DNA of 64,000 nucleotides from Arthrobacter sp. 135MFCol5.1 (GCF_000374865.1 NZ_KB895454.1:248001-312000); one strand, 5' to 3'. Positions 17,099-30,456 are shown, counted from the stretch's first letter. A program made the numbers and translations. The notes: generated by a model from the sequence alone, not told the origin.

Positions 17099-19168
17099 TT
17101 ACAGGACGTCCACGCCGTCCAGGCGCAACTGTACCGGCTCCACGGTCCGCTTGGCGGCCGCGGCTGCCCGGGTGGCCCGCAGGACACGGACGACGGCGGC
17201 CGCCTGGCCATACGGGAAGAACAGCAGGGTCCGGACGTCCTCGGCCGAGCGCCTCCCGGACGGCGGAGCGGTCAGCACCAGCGGCGCCGGGCCTGCGGTG
17301 CGCACCGTTATTCCGGCGCTGCCGAGCCCGGCCTCCACGGCGGCCGTGAAGTGTTCGACGGCGGGTCGCGGCCCGGTGACGGATGCGATCCGGACCGCCG
17401 GGGGCAACTGGAGTTCCACCCTCAGGGCCAGCTCCCGCTGGGCATAGCCGGCAGGATCCCAACGGAGCAGGGCGCCTGTGGCAGCGGTGTCCGTGGCCGT
17501 CACCACCACCAGTCCGCCGTCCGGGGCAGGGCGCACCAGTGCCGCGGCGTTCAGCCACCGCCTGACCGTGTCCTCGCCGGCGCGGAGGGTTTCCCGCCGC
17601 AGCAGGGAGTCGCCGTCCAGGAGCAGGGCCGCTGCATAGCCGCCGGCCGCGACCGGCTCCGCCCCCACCGTGGCCACCACCAGGGCCTTTGCCTCCCCCA
17701 CCCTGGCCTTTACCTGGTCACCGGAGGAGGTAACGACGGTTTTGCCGGGAAAAGCCCTCCCCAGCTCCTCCGCAGTACGCAGGACCCCGGTGGCCCCTTT
17801 CCGGAGCCGCCGGCCGCCGCAGTGGGTGCAGCTCCAGTCCGGTGCCGGCGTCGAACACCAGCGGCACTGGGGAAGCGCCGACGTGCCTGCCAGCGCCAAC
17901 GGCCCCTGGCAGGTTCCGCAGCGTGCCGGCTCGCGGCACGTTTCGCAGACCAGTGACGGCGCGTAGCCGGACCTGGCCACCTGCACCAGGACAGGTCCGC
18001 GCTCCAGGCCTTCCTTGGCGGCCTGCCAGGCCGCGTGCGGAAGCCGGGCGACCGTTGCGAGCGGGTCGCGGGCCTGCTCGAAGGTGTCGGCGGTGCTGAC
18101 GACCCGCGGAACGGTGGCCCGCAGGGTGTTACGCGGGGTGCTCACGGGGATGGCCCACCCGGACTCCACCAGCCGCTGGACCTCCGTGCTGCGCGAGTGC
18201 CCGGCCAGGAGGCAGGCGGCGCCTTCCTGTTCCGCCCGCAGGAGCAGAACTTCCCGGGCGTGCGGGTAGGGTGCGCGTTGCTCGATGTGGAGGTCGTCCC
18301 CGTCGTCCCAGCAGGCGACCAGGCCGAGGTCCGGTACCGGTGCGAAGGCGGCAGACCGGGTGCCGATGGCCACTTTGGCGGTGCCGGCCAGCAGGCGAAG
18401 GTAGTTGCGGTACCGGGGCGTGGGGCCGTCGTCTGCGGTGAGCCGTGCCACGGCGTCATCCGGCAGCACATCCTTGAGTGCTGCCTCGAGGCGGTCAAGG
18501 TCGCGGTAGTCCGGCACCACCAGCAGGGCGCCGCGGCCCGACGTGTAGGCGGCGGCAGCGGCTTCGGCGAGGAGGTGCGGCCACCCGGCGTGTCCGTAGC
18601 CCTGGAGCGGGTTGACCACCGCGCGCGGCGCTCCACCGGCGGCCAGGTGCCGCAGGAAGGCCGCACCGGTGCGGTAGTCCGCCCAGGCTGAGGGGCCGGC
18701 GGCGGGAGTGGTTCCGGCTTCCGCTTTCGCGTAGGCGCCCGGGTAATCCTTCTCCAGCCTGGCGACGCGGGGTGGAACGGCGAGTCGGAGGACATCGCTG
18801 ACAGTACCGGCGTACCGGGCGGCGACTGCGGTGGCCAGGTCCCGGACGGCGGGCGTGAGGACCGGAACCGGTGAAACGACCTTGGCCAGGGGCACCAGGG
18901 CATGTCCGGCGTCGGACTCCGCCACCCGTTCGAGGAGGAAGCCGTTGAGGTCCTGGCCGTTGAACTTGACCTTGACCCGCACCCCGGGCCGGGCCTCCCG
19001 GTCAAGGGAGGCCGGGACGGCGTAGTCGAAAGGCCGGTCCAGGTGCGGGAGGGAGGACTCCACGAGGACCCGCGCCACCGGCAGCTGTGCTGCCATGGCT
19101 CCGGCGGACGGAGTCCGAACCGGAAATCCCTGCAGCAACGATGGCTGGACGGAACTGTCAGCAACCAT
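17099..19168 (-). CDS. priA: Primosomal protein N' (PriA-like, without helicase motifs)
   Basis: PriA reloads the replisome at stalled forks. The 3' DNA-binding domain (ARVLVESSLPHLDRPFDYAV, VRVKVKFNGQDLNGFLLE) is clear, and all eight zinc-binding cysteines are present (CETC, CGTC, CRWC, CTHC). Where active PriA has a GxTGSGKT Walker A, this protein reads LQGYGHAGWPHLLAEA, and no DEEH box is visible. Such degenerate PriA proteins are known in actinobacteria and probably retain only scaffolding and binding roles. ATG 19168 follows GGAGG at 8 bases. It lies downstream of metK. Confidence 0.92.
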   Translation of the reverse strand: MVADSSVQPSLLQGFPVRTPSAGAMAAQLPVARVLVESSLPHLDRPFDYAVPASLDREARPGVRVKVKFNGQDLNGFLLERVAESDAGHALVPLAKVVSPVPVLTPAVRDLATAVAARYAGTVSDVLRLAVPPRVARLEKDYPGAYAKAEAGTTPAAGPSAWADYRTGAAFLRHLAAGGAPRAVVNPLQGYGHAGWPHLLAEAAAAAYTSGRGALLVVPDYRDLDRLEAALKDVLPDDAVARLTADDGPTPRYRNYLRLLAGTAKVAIGTRSAAFAPVPDLGLVACWDDGDDLHIEQRAPYPHAREVLLLRAEQEGAACLLAGHSRSTEVQRLVESGWAIPVSTPRNTLRATVPRVVSTADTFEQARDPLATVARLPHAAWQAAKEGLERGPVLVQVARSGYAPSLVCETCREPARCGTCQGPLALAGTSALPQCRWCSTPAPDWSCTHCGGRRLRKGATGVLRTAEELGRAFPGKTVVTSSGDQVKARVGEAKALVVATVGAEPVAAGGYAAALLLDGDSLLRRETLRAGEDTVRRWLNAAALVRPAPDGGLVVVTATDTAATGALLRWDPAGYAQRELALRVELQLPPAVRIASVTGPRPAVEHFTAAVEAGLGSAGITVRTAGPAPLVLTAPPSGRRSAEDVRTLLFFPYGQAAAVVRVLRATRAAAAAKRTVEPVQLRLDGVDVL

Positions 19169-19258
19169 GGCGGTTACCTCCGTTCAGGTACCGGGTTGGA
19201 CAAGGACAGCCAAGCACCGGGCACTGACATTGGTCTTCCGGACGCCTCACGGGGACTG

Positions 19259-20494
19259 TCAGGCGTTGAAGAATGCCTTCAGGTCATCAACCCGGTCCAG
19301 GCGTTCCCAGGTGAAGTCAGGATCGTCGCGGCCGAAGTGCCCGTGCGCGGCGGTCTTTGCGTAGATGGGCCGCTTCAGGTCAAGGGCGTCAATGATGGCG
19401 CGCGGGCGCAGGTCGAAGATCTCGGCGATGGCGGCGCTGATCCTGGCCGGGTCCACGGTCTCGGTGCCGAACGTCTCCACGTACGTTCCCACGGGCCGGG
19501 CCTGGCCAATCGCATACGCGATCTGGATCTCGGCGCGCTTGGCCAGTCCTGCGGCCACCACGTTCTTGGCCACCCAGCGCATGGCGTAGGCAGCAGAGCG
19601 GTCCACCTTGGACGGGTCCTTGCCGGAGAAGGCGCCACCGCCGTGGCGGGCCATGCCGCCGTAGGTGTCCACAATGATTTTGCGGCCGGTGAGTCCGGCG
19701 TCCCCAACCGGTCCGCCGATAACGAACTCACCGGCAGGGTTGAGGATGTTCGCGGTGCGCGAGAGGTCCAGGTTGGCGCCGGCAAGCACAGGTTCGATCA
19801 CGATGGCGGCGAGGTCCGCGCGGAGCTGCTCGAGGCTTGCGCCGTCGGCGTGCTGGCTGGAGATCACTACTGTCTCCACGGAGACGGGGACGTCTTTGTC
19901 GTAGCCGACGGTCACCTGGGTCTTGCCGTCCGGGCGGAGGTAGGCCAGCTGGCCCGTCTTGCGGACCTCGGTGAGTCGTTCGGACAGCCGGTGGGCGAGC
20001 CAGATCGGCGTCGGCATGTAGGAAGGGGTCTCGTCGCTGGCGTAGCCGAACATCAGGCCCTGGTCCCCTGCGCCCTGGAGGTCGTAATCGTCCTCCTGGC
20101 GGCCCTCGCGCGCCTCGAGTGAGTTGAACACACCGCCGGCAATGTCGTTGGACTGCTGTCCGATGGAGACGGAGACGCCGCACCGGGCGCCGTCGAAGCC
20201 GTTGGCCGAGGAATCGTAGCCGATTCCCAGGATGGTCTCACGGACGATCTGCGGGATCTCGACGTAGGCGTCGGTGGTGACTTCGCCTGCCACGTGCACC
20301 AGGCCCGTGGTGGCCATGGTTTCCACGGCCACGCGCGACTCGGGGTCGGCTGCCAGCAGCGCGTCCAGGATGGCGTCGCTGATCTGGTCGCAGATCTTGT
20401 CCGGATGGCCCTCGGTGACCGACTCGGACGTGAAGAGCCGGAGCGCGGCGGGCGTGGCCCCGTGGGCCTGGGGAAGGTGCAGCGGTAAAGTCAC
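19259..20494 (-). CDS. metK: S-adenosylmethionine synthetase
   Basis: MetK makes S-adenosylmethionine from methionine and ATP. The signatures [29 protein letters not shown] and [19 protein letters not shown] are all intact in a 411-residue protein. GTG 20494 follows AAGGTAG by 4-5 bases. The 76-bp gap to coaBC holds a small hairpin and no space for a full SAM riboswitch. The order coaBC-metK-priA is conserved in actinobacteria. Confidence 0.98.
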   Translation of the reverse strand: MTLPLHLPQAHGATPAALRLFTSESVTEGHPDKICDQISDAILDALLAADPESRVAVETMATTGLVHVAGEVTTDAYVEIPQIVRETILGIGYDSSANGFDGARCGVSVSIGQQSNDIAGGVFNSLEAREGRQEDDYDLQGAGDQGLMFGYASDETPSYMPTPIWLAHRLSERLTEVRKTGQLAYLRPDGKTQVTVGYDKDVPVSVETVVISSQHADGASLEQLRADLAAIVIEPVLAGANLDLSRTANILNPAGEFVIGGPVGDAGLTGRKIIVDTYGGMARHGGGAFSGKDPSKVDRSAAYAMRWVAKNVVAAGLAKRAEIQIAYAIGQARPVGTYVETFGTETVDPARISAAIAEIFDLRPRAIIDALDLKRPIYAKTAAHGHFGRDDPDFTWERLDRVDDLKAFFNA

Positions 20495-20558
20495 TCAACT
20501 ACCTTACTGGTTGGTGTTGGTTGCCAGGCGGGAGATGTCCCCGTGCTAAGCAAACGTG

Positions 20559-20576
20559 GCCTGAAACACTTCAGGC
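20559..20576 (-). terminator. Small hairpin at the coaBC stop
   Basis: A 7-bp perfect stem, GCCTGAA / TTCAGGC, with a 4-base loop overlaps the coaBC stop codon (20571-20573). On the minus strand it is followed by CACGTTTGC. It may be a weak terminator or processing signal before metK. Confidence 0.35.
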
Positions 20577-21809
20577 GCGGGGCGAAACGTGGTTCAGTTC
20601 AAAGCTGATGCGCCTGACGATGGCTTCCGAAACCTCGGTTTTGGTCCCGGACGCCTCCTGTGGTTCGGAGCCGGCCCGGGAGAGGATGACCACGGCGTTG
20701 GAGTCCTGCCCAAAGACCTTGTCCATCCCCACGTGGTTGACCACCAGCAGGTCGCAGCCCTTGCGCTGCAGTTTGGCTTCGGCGTAGGCCAGGACGTCGC
20801 CCTGGCTGTCTCCCGTTTCGGCGGCGAAACCGACCACGAGCTGGCCGCTTCCGGCACGGGATGCGTTGCGCTGCTCCACGAGTTCCTGCAGGATGTCCGG
20901 GTTGCGGACCAGGGTGATCACGGGGTCGGCGGTGTCGTCCCGCTTCTTGATTTTGGTGTCCGAGACTTCTGCGGGCCGGAAATCGGCCACGGCAGCGGAC
21001 ATGATGATCACGTCGGAATCGGCTGCTGCAGCCAGTGCGGCCTCACGGAGCTCCAGGGCCGTCTCCACACGTTGCACCTCAACCCCTGCCGGCGCCGGGA
21101 CCTCCATGTGGGCTGCCAGCAAGCGCACGGTGGCCCCGGCATTCCGCGCGGCAACGGCCAGCGCCACGCCCTGCTTGCCGGAGGACCGGTTGCCGAGGAA
21201 CCTGACCGGGTCCAGGGGTTCCCGGGTTCCGCCGGCGCTGATGGTGACGGTGCGTCCCGCCAGCGGAAGCTGGTAATCGGACCGGCCCTGCACCAGCGCC
21301 ATGGCGGCGTCGAAGATGGCCTGGGGTTCCGGGAGCCTGCCCGGTCCCGAGTCTGCCCCTGTCAGCCTGCCGGAGGCGGGTTCAAGGACTGCAGCACCAC
21401 GCCCGCGGAGAGTTTCCACGTTGGCGCGCGTGGCGGCATGTTGCCACATCTCCGTGTGCATGGCCGGGGCAAAGAGCACCGGGCCGTGGGCCATAAGCAG
21501 CGTGTTGGTCAGGAGGTCGCCGGCCTGGCCGGTGGCTGCCTTGGCAAGGAGGTCGGCCGTGGCGGGTGCGACGACCACGAGGTCGGCCTCGTGGCCCAGC
21601 CGTACGTGGTTGACCAGGTGCACGTCATCGAAAACGCTGTTGCTGACCGGGTTCCCGGACAAAGCCTCCCAGGTGGCGGTACCGACGAACCGGGTGGACG
21701 CCTCGGTGGGGATCACCGAGACGTCATGGCCGGCTTCAGTAAAAAGCCGGAGGAGCGACGCCACCTTGTAGGCGGCAATCCCTCCCCCGACTCCGAGGAC
21801 TATGCGCAC
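20571..21809 (-). CDS. coaBC: Bifunctional phosphopantothenoylcysteine decarboxylase / phosphopantothenate-cysteine ligase
   Basis: CoaBC carries out two steps of coenzyme A synthesis. The N-terminal flavoprotein half (CoaC) shows GVGGGIAAYKVASL, PATADLLAKAATGQAGD and PAMHTEMW; the C-terminal CTP-dependent ligase half (CoaB) shows ISAGGTREPLDPVRFLGN, SSGKQG and AVADFRPAEVSDTKIKK. The 412-residue length fits the fused enzyme. It starts at GTG 21809, 38 bp after rpoZ. The gmk-rpoZ-coaBC-metK order is widely conserved. Confidence 0.96.
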   Translation of the reverse strand: MRIVLGVGGGIAAYKVASLLRLFTEAGHDVSVIPTEASTRFVGTATWEALSGNPVSNSVFDDVHLVNHVRLGHEADLVVVAPATADLLAKAATGQAGDLLTNTLLMAHGPVLFAPAMHTEMWQHAATRANVETLRGRGAAVLEPASGRLTGADSGPGRLPEPQAIFDAAMALVQGRSDYQLPLAGRTVTISAGGTREPLDPVRFLGNRSSGKQGVALAVAARNAGATVRLLAAHMEVPAPAGVEVQRVETALELREAALAAAADSDVIIMSAAVADFRPAEVSDTKIKKRDDTADPVITLVRNPDILQELVEQRNASRAGSGQLVVGFAAETGDSQGDVLAYAEAKLQRKGCDLLVVNHVGMDKVFGQDSNAVVILSRAGSEPQEASGTKTEVSEAIVRRISFELNHVSPRA

Positions 21810-21847
21810 GTGACCTCCGTCAACAGCAAGTCAGTTCGGCTGCAGGA

Positions 21848-22108
21848 CTACTCTGCGGCTTCGATCGGCGTGGAAACCAGCTTGCCTTCGTTGATCTCGC
21901 GCAGGGCGATCGAGAGCGACTTCTCGTTCAGCTTGGTATCGACCAGGGGGCCGACATATTCGAACAGGCCCTCGTGCAGCTGGGCGTAGTAGGCGTTGAT
22001 CTGACGAGCACGCTTGGCACCGAAGATCACCAGGCCGTACTTGGAATCCGCTACCTTCAGCAGATCGTCGATCGGCGGGTTGATGATGCCTTCAAGGTTC
22101 GTAGACAC
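21848..22108 (-). CDS. rpoZ: RNA polymerase omega subunit
   Basis: Omega helps fold and assemble beta-prime into RNA polymerase. The sequence [20 protein letters not shown], then [20 protein letters not shown], is the actinobacterial form. An upstream TTG (22120) is in frame, but GTG 22108 is chosen because it follows GGAGAAATTC and gives the familiar N-terminus and 86 residues. It lies 16 bp after gmk. Confidence 0.95.
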   Translation of the reverse strand: MSTNLEGIINPPIDDLLKVADSKYGLVIFGAKRARQINAYYAQLHEGLFEYVGPLVDTKLNEKSLSIALREINEGKLVSTPIEAAE

Positions 22109-22124
22109 GAATTTCTCCAAATTC

Positions 22125-22718
22125 CTAGCGGGCTGACGGTTCCGGCAGATGTGGATGCGGGGTCAGCCCCATGAGTGAAACAAGCTCGTCCGCTGCCCGG
22201 CGGACGTCATCATTGATGACGGTGTGGTCGAACTCCGGTTCAGCAGCAAGTTCCAGTTTAGCGGTTTCCAGCCGGCGCTGCTGTTCCTCGGGGGTTTCGG
22301 TCCCCCGGCCCACCAGCCGCCGGACCATCTCGTCCCACGTCGGCGGCGCCAGGAAGACGAACTGCGCGTCCGGAACTGCCGCCTTGACCTGCCGGGCGCC
22401 CTGCAGGTCGATCTCCAGCAGGACTGAGCGGCCCTCGGCGATAGCCCGGTTCACGGTGCTCTTCAACGTGCCGTAGGTGTTCTGGCCGTGGACCACGGCC
22501 CATTCCAGCAGTTCACCGTCGGCGATGAGCTGCTCGAATTCTTCCTTGGACTTGAAGAAGTAGTGGACGCCATCCTCTTCCCCGGGCCGGGGGGCGCGGG
22601 TGGTGGCCGAGACGGAAAGCCAGACTTCGGGGTAGTTGTCCCGGATGTAGGTGGACACGGTGCCTTTGCCAACAGCCGTCGGACCTGCGAGGACTGTCAG
22701 TCCGGGTTTCTTGCTCAC
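22125..22718 (-). CDS. gmk: Guanylate kinase
   Basis: Gmk converts GMP to GDP. The P-loop reads GPTAVGKGT (residues about 12-20), followed by the GMP-binding [19 protein letters not shown] and, near the C-terminus, [11 protein letters not shown]. It has 197 residues, a normal size. GTG 22718 follows AAAGGAA with a 3-base spacer. It is downstream of mihF, an order typical of actinobacteria. Confidence 0.97.
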   Translation of the reverse strand: MSKKPGLTVLAGPTAVGKGTVSTYIRDNYPEVWLSVSATTRAPRPGEEDGVHYFFKSKEEFEQLIADGELLEWAVVHGQNTYGTLKSTVNRAIAEGRSVLLEIDLQGARQVKAAVPDAQFVFLAPPTWDEMVRRLVGRGTETPEEQQRRLETAKLELAAEPEFDHTVINDDVRRAADELVSLMGLTPHPHLPEPSAR

Positions 22719-22764
22719 GTATTCCTTTTGCTGGAGGTGGGGAAGCGCAGGCGGCCGGCCTGCG

Positions 22765-23082
22765 CTAATGCTCGTCTATAAAATCTACCAGCGCCCGCCG
22801 CTGGTGGACGCCCAGCCCGCGGACCCGGCGGGAGGCCGCAATGCCCAACTGCTGCATGATGGCCGCGGCCCGCACCTTTCCGATGCCGGGAAGGGCTTCG
22901 AGGAGTTCGGACACCTTCATCCGGGCCAGGGCGTCGTCCTCAAGGGCTGAGCCAATGATGTCCGCCGCGGACCTGTCCCCGTTTCGAAGGCTTTCCTTGG
23001 CCGCTGCCCGGGTGGCCCTTGCCGCCGCCGCCTTGCCCAGGGCCTCGGCCCGTTCAGTCGCAGATAAAGGTCGCAGGACCAT
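22765..23082 (-). CDS. mihF: Actinobacterial integration host factor
   Basis: mIHF is a small nucleoid-associated DNA-binding protein found only in actinobacteria and essential in mycobacteria. The C-terminal half contains a helix-turn-helix/H2TH-like region, [20 protein letters not shown] and [17 protein letters not shown]; the N-terminus is a basic Ala-rich helix. ATG 23082 is preferred: GGGGG is 8 bases upstream and it gives 105 residues, the usual family size; GTG 23091 would add three. It lies between pyrF and gmk, the canonical position, with a 22-bp palindrome just upstream. Confidence 0.95.
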   Translation of the reverse strand: MVLRPLSATERAEALGKAAAARATRAAAKESLRNGDRSAADIIGSALEDDALARMKVSELLEALPGIGKVRAAAIMQQLGIAASRRVRGLGVHQRRALVDFIDEH

Positions 23083-23112
23083 CACGGACACCCCCGGAGT
23101 CGGCGGATTTCA

Positions 23113-23134
23113 TCCAAGGGCGGCCGCCCTTGGA
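23113..23134. repeat. Perfect 22-bp palindrome between pyrF and mihF
   Basis: TCCAAGGGCGGCCGCCCTTG plus GA forms a perfect 22-bp palindrome (TCCAAGGGCGG and its complement) 31 bases upstream of the mihF start. As RNA it would make a GC-rich hairpin with almost no loop, a possible terminator for the pyrimidine operon; as DNA it is a symmetric protein-binding site in the mihF promoter region. Confidence 0.6.
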
Positions 23135-23193
23135 CCTGTCCTGAAAATACCCTTTGGTGCAGCCTGAAGCAATGCATCCGGGGAATTGGCGGA

Positions 23194-24046
23194 CTATTGT
23201 CCCCGCAGCCCGTCCAAGGTGCGCTGGGCAGCTTCCCGCAATCCGCCCGGCCGGGGTCCCGCCGAGAGGATGTCCCGGCTGGAGGTTCCCAGGACCAGCG
23301 GGTACGCGGCGCCGAACGTGGCCCGGAGGTCGGCAGGGGTAGCTCCCTGGGCGCCAAGGCCTGGCGCCAGGATGGGGCCGCGGACTGCTGCGAGGTCCAG
23401 CTCGAGGTCCGTCAGCGCTGTGCCAACGGTGGCGCCCACCACCAGGCCCACGGACCCCAGGTTTCCTGCGTAGCGGGCGTTCTCCGCGGCTGCGGCGGTG
23501 GTGATCCTGCGCGCCACCGAATCGCTGCCGCCAACGTGCTGGACGGAGGCGCCTTCCGGGTTGGACGTCAGGGCGAGGACGAACACGCCCCGGCCTGTGT
23601 CCGCGGCAAGGTCCAGCGCCGGCCGCAAGGACTCGAACCCGAGATAGGGGCTGAGGGTGACCGAGTCCGCCGCCAGCGGGGAGCCGTCACGGAGCCACGC
23701 GTCGGCGTAGGCGGCCATGGTGGATCCGATGTCCCCGCGCTTGGCATCGGCGATGCTGAGCACCGACTGCTCGCGGGCCCCGGCCAGGACCTCTTCCAGC
23801 ACGGCAATGCCGGCGGATCCATGCCGTTCGTAAAGGGCCACCTGGGGCTTCACCGCGGCAGCGAGCGGAGCCACGGCCTCGAGGACCGTCAGCGAAAACC
23901 GCCTCAGCCCGGCGGCGTCGTCGTCCAGGCCCCAGCTTTCCAGCAGCGCCGGGTGCGGGTCGATGCCTACGCAGAGCGGACCGCGGGATGCCATAGCGGC
24001 GCCCAGCCGGGAGCCAAAGGACTCCCGGCCGGCGCCCGGTACCTGC

Positions 24047-24054
<8 letters not shown>
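23194..24054 (-). CDS. pyrF: Orotidine 5'-phosphate decarboxylase (type 2)
   Basis: PyrF makes UMP from OMP, the last step of de novo pyrimidine synthesis. The catalytic motif is seen in [17 protein letters not shown], and [16 protein letters not shown] near the N-terminus marks the actinobacterial type-2 form. It has 286 residues. The frame is open further upstream, inside carB, but ATG 24054 gives the proper start; it overlaps the carB 3' end by 8 bp. It is last in the pyr operon. Confidence 0.96.
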
Positions 24055-27363
<3,309 letters not shown>

Positions 27364-27364
<1 letters not shown>

Positions 27365-28593
27365 TACTTCTTGTCCTCGGTCTTGTTGTCGTTGGCAGTC
27401 TTGGTTTCAGCGTCCTTGGTGTCCGCCATCAGGTCGATGAAGCGGTCGAACAGGTACGCGGCGTCGTGCGGGCCGGCGGCAGCTTCGGGGTGGTACTGCA
27501 CGGAGAACGCAGGGATATCCAGGCAGGCGAGGCCTTCCACAACATCGTCGTTCAGGCTGATGTGGCTGACTTCCACCCGGCCGTACCGTGATTCCGGCGC
27601 CTGGGTGGCGCCGTCGAGCGGGGCGTCCACGGCGAAGCCATGGTTCTGGGAGGTGATTTCGACCTTCCCGGTGCGGCGGTCCATCACGGGCTGGTTGATG
27701 CCGCGGTGTCCGTAGCGGAGCTTGTACGTGCCAAAGCCCAATGCCCGGCCCAGGATCTGGTTGCCGAAGCAGATGCCGAAGTACGGCAGCTTTTCGTCCA
27801 GGACTGAGCGGAGCAGCTTGACCTGGGCGTCTGCGGTCGCTGGGTCGCCAGGGCCGTTGGACATGAAGAAACCGTCCGGGTTGACGGCCTTGACATCCTC
27901 AAGGGTGGCGGTGGCCGGCAGCACGTGGACGCGGACGCCCCGCTCGGCGAACCGTACCGGGGTCATGGCCTTGATGCCGAGGTCGATCGCCGCGATGGTG
28001 AACCGGGGTTCACCTTCCCAGCCGTGGTCCTTCGGTTCCACGACGTAGGCTTCGTCGACGCTGACCTCCTCGGCCAGGCGGGAACCTTCCATGGGCGCAC
28101 TGGCCAGGACGGCGTCGAGCAGTTCCTTGTCCGTGGCCCCTGCCGCCCCGCCGGAGAAGATGCCGGCGCGCATGGTCTTGTGCTCGCGCAGGTGGCGGGT
28201 GATGGCTCGGGTGTCCACGCCCTGGATGCCGACGATGCCCTGGGCCACCAGTTCCTCGTCAAGGGAGCGCTCGGAGCGCCAGTTGGAGGGCCGGCGGGCA
28301 GCGTCCCGGACAATGTAGCCGGCCACCCAGATCCGCCGGGACTCGGCGTCCTCGGTGTTCACACCGGTGTTGCCGATGTGGGGTGCCGTCTGTACCACAA
28401 GCTGGCGGGCATAGGACGGGTCGGTAATGGTTTCCTGGTAGCCGGTCATGCCGGTGGCGAAGACGGCCTCGCCCAGGGCGGTGCCGGTGGCGCCATAGCT
28501 GGTGCCTCGGAAAATGCGGCCGTCTTCGAGAACCAGCGCAGCGGGGGCTGACACAGGAGCGGAGGTGGTTGCTGTCAATGTATTCGCTTTCAC
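27364..28593 (-). CDS. carA: Carbamoyl-phosphate synthase, small (glutaminase) subunit
   Basis: CarA hydrolyses glutamine to feed ammonia to CarB. The N-terminal domain reads [18 protein letters not shown], and the class I amidotransferase triad is visible in [15 protein letters not shown] (nucleophile Cys) and the C-terminal [12 protein letters not shown] (His-Glu). GTG 28593 is chosen because GGAAAG lies 7 bases upstream; it gives 409 residues and leaves 4 bp after the preceding gene. GTG 28617 would add 8 residues and overlap that gene. Confidence 0.95.
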
Positions 28594-28597
28594 TGTC

Positions 28598-29116
28598 TTA
28601 CTTTCCACTGGTGGCACCAGCCGCTGGGGCTGACGAAATCAATTCCTGAAGGGCCTGGTAAAGCACTTCTTTGTCGGCGGCGCGGCGGGTCCGGAAGCCG
28701 GTGTCAAGCTCATGCGCGCCGAGCATCCAGGCCAGCACGAGCAAGCCGTCTTTCTCGACGAACTTCCCGGCCATGCCGCTGTCCTGCCGGACACCTGTCA
28801 GGGAAGCGGCAGGGATGTAGAGCGCCGGCGCTCCGGCCCGTTCGTAGAGGACGCCGTGCGGGTAGACCGCGAGGGTTGCGTTGGTGCGGATCCCGAGGCC
28901 GTGGACGGCGATCCGGTCGAGCCAGTCACCGGCGGTGGTGGTGGCAACGTACTGCCCTTCGGCGACGGCGGCGGGTTCACCGGGTGCCGCAGGCACCTCG
29001 GGCAGCTGTTCGACGTCGGCCTGGCGCCTGAGCCGGTTGCGCCAGCCGATGCCCAGGAGGACAAAGACGACGGCGACGACCGCCAGCATGGCAAGTCCGG
29101 GGAGGATTTTGTCCAT
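28598..29116 (-). CDS. PH-like domain membrane protein within the pyrimidine operon
   Basis: A 172-residue protein with one N-terminal membrane helix (residues about 5-25, [18 protein letters not shown]), a basic stop, a Pro/Glu linker, and a beta-rich domain ([20 protein letters not shown], then [19 protein letters not shown]) of PH-like character. A homologue occupies the same place between pyrC and carA in mycobacteria (Rv1382). The function is unknown. It overlaps pyrC by one base (ATG/TGA) and precedes carA by 4 bp, so it is translated with the pathway. A role in membrane tethering or regulation of the carbamoyl-phosphate enzymes is only a guess. Confidence 0.85.
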   Translation of the reverse strand: MDKILPGLAMLAVVAVVFVLLGIGWRNRLRRQADVEQLPEVPAAPGEPAAVAEGQYVATTTAGDWLDRIAVHGLGIRTNATLAVYPHGVLYERAGAPALYIPAASLTGVRQDSGMAGKFVEKDGLLVLAWMLGAHELDTGFRTRRAADKEVLYQALQELISSAPAAGATSGK

Positions 29117-30456
29117 CAGGCAACGCCCGCCGTGGTGGCTGCGGCGTCGGGGTGGGGCGTGTTCAGTGCACCCTCGAGCACCGTGGGGTGTCCCTTGTAG
29201 AAGGTGGCCACCACCTTGCCCGGCAGTTCCCGGCCCTTGAACGGCGAGTTGCGGCCCATGGTGGCCATCGTGGACGGATCGACGGTCCAGCGGGCTGCCG
29301 GGTCCACCAAAATGAGGTTGGCGGGCTCACCGGCTTCGATGGGCCGTCCCTGGTCGGACAGCCGCCCGATCTTCGCCGCGGCCGTGGAGGTGACGCGGGC
29401 GAAGTCCGCCCACGTCATCAGTCCGGTTTCGATCATGGCGTGCTGCACGACTGAGAGGGCCGTTTCAAGTCCGGTCATGCCCATGGCGGCCTGCGCCCAT
29501 TCACATTCCTTGTGCTCGCTGGGGTGCGGTGCATGGTCGGTACCCACAACGTCGATCGTGCCGTCTGCGAGCCCGGCACGCAATGCCTGGACGTCGGCAT
29601 CGGTGCGCAGCGGCGGGTTGACCTTGAAGACGGGGTCGTAGCTGCGCACGAGGTCATCGGTCAGCAGCAGGTGGTGCGGGGTCACCTCGGCGGTGACGTC
29701 GATGCCCCGTTCCTTGGCCCAGCGGATGATTTCCACGGAGCCTGCCGTGGATACGTGGCAGACGTGCAGCCGCGAGCCGACATGCTGGGCCAGCAGGACG
29801 TCGCGGGCGATGATGCTTTCCTCGGCGACGGCAGGCCAGCCGGTCAGGCCGAGAACCGCGGAGACGTCGCCCTCGTTCATCTGTGCCCCGGCGGTGAGGC
29901 GGGGTTCCTGCGCGTGCTGGGCCACGACGCCGTCGAACGCCTTGACGTATTCCAGCGCCCGGCGCATCAGGACGGGATCGTGGACGCAGATGCCGTCGTC
30001 GGAGAACATCCGGACCCGGGCGCGGGAGTCGGCCATGGCGCCAAGTTCCGCCAGCTGCTCCCCCGCCAGTCCGACCGTGACGGCCCCGACCGGACGCACG
30101 TCCACCCAGCCTGCGGCCCGGCCCAGGGTGTAGACCTGCTCGACGACGCCGGCGGTGTCGGCGACGGGGGTGCTGTTGGCCATGGCATGGACAGCCGTGT
30201 AACCACCCAAGGCCGCTGCGCGGGTTCCGGTTTCGACGGTTTCGGCGTCCTCGCGGCCGGGTTCGCGCAGGTGGGTGTGGACATCCACCATGCCGGGCAA
30301 CGCCACGCAGCCGGCGGCGTCGATCACCGTGGCTCCGCCGGCATCCAGGCCGTGGCCGATCTCGGCGATGATGCCGTCACGGATCAGCACGTCCGAGGCT
30401 TCGCCGCCCAGGATGGAGGCGCCCTTGATGAGGTAGGTTCCGGTGGTGGTCGTCAT
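29116..30456 (-). CDS. pyrC: Dihydroorotase
   Basis: PyrC closes carbamoyl aspartate to dihydroorotate. The metal-binding signature HTHLREPG is at residues 60-67 and the second signature is in GTDHAPHPSEHKECEWAQA, both type I amidohydrolase features. It has 446 residues. ATG 30456 overlaps the pyrB stop by one base. Histidines for the binuclear zinc site are present (for example LHVCHVSTAGSVEII). Confidence 0.97.
   Translation of the reverse strand: MTTTTGTYLIKGASILGGEASDVLIRDGIIAEIGHGLDAGGATVIDAAGCVALPGMVDVHTHLREPGREDAETVETGTRAAALGGYTAVHAMANSTPVADTAGVVEQVYTLGRAAGWVDVRPVGAVTVGLAGEQLAELGAMADSRARVRMFSDDGICVHDPVLMRRALEYVKAFDGVVAQHAQEPRLTAGAQMNEGDVSAVLGLTGWPAVAEESIIARDVLLAQHVGSRLHVCHVSTAGSVEIIRWAKERGIDVTAEVTPHHLLLTDDLVRSYDPVFKVNPPLRTDADVQALRAGLADGTIDVVGTDHAPHPSEHKECEWAQAAMGMTGLETALSVVQHAMIETGLMTWADFARVTSTAAAKIGRLSDQGRPIEAGEPANLILVDPAARWTVDPSTMATMGRNSPFKGRELPGKVVATFYKGHPTVLEGALNTPHPDAAATTAGVA

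Noticed and set aside
20495..20570. Possible SAM riboswitch before metK (contains GGCAACC)
   Set aside because: The gap is only 76 bp, has no four-way junction or pseudoknot pattern, and most of it is explained by the coaBC hairpin and the metK ribosome site.
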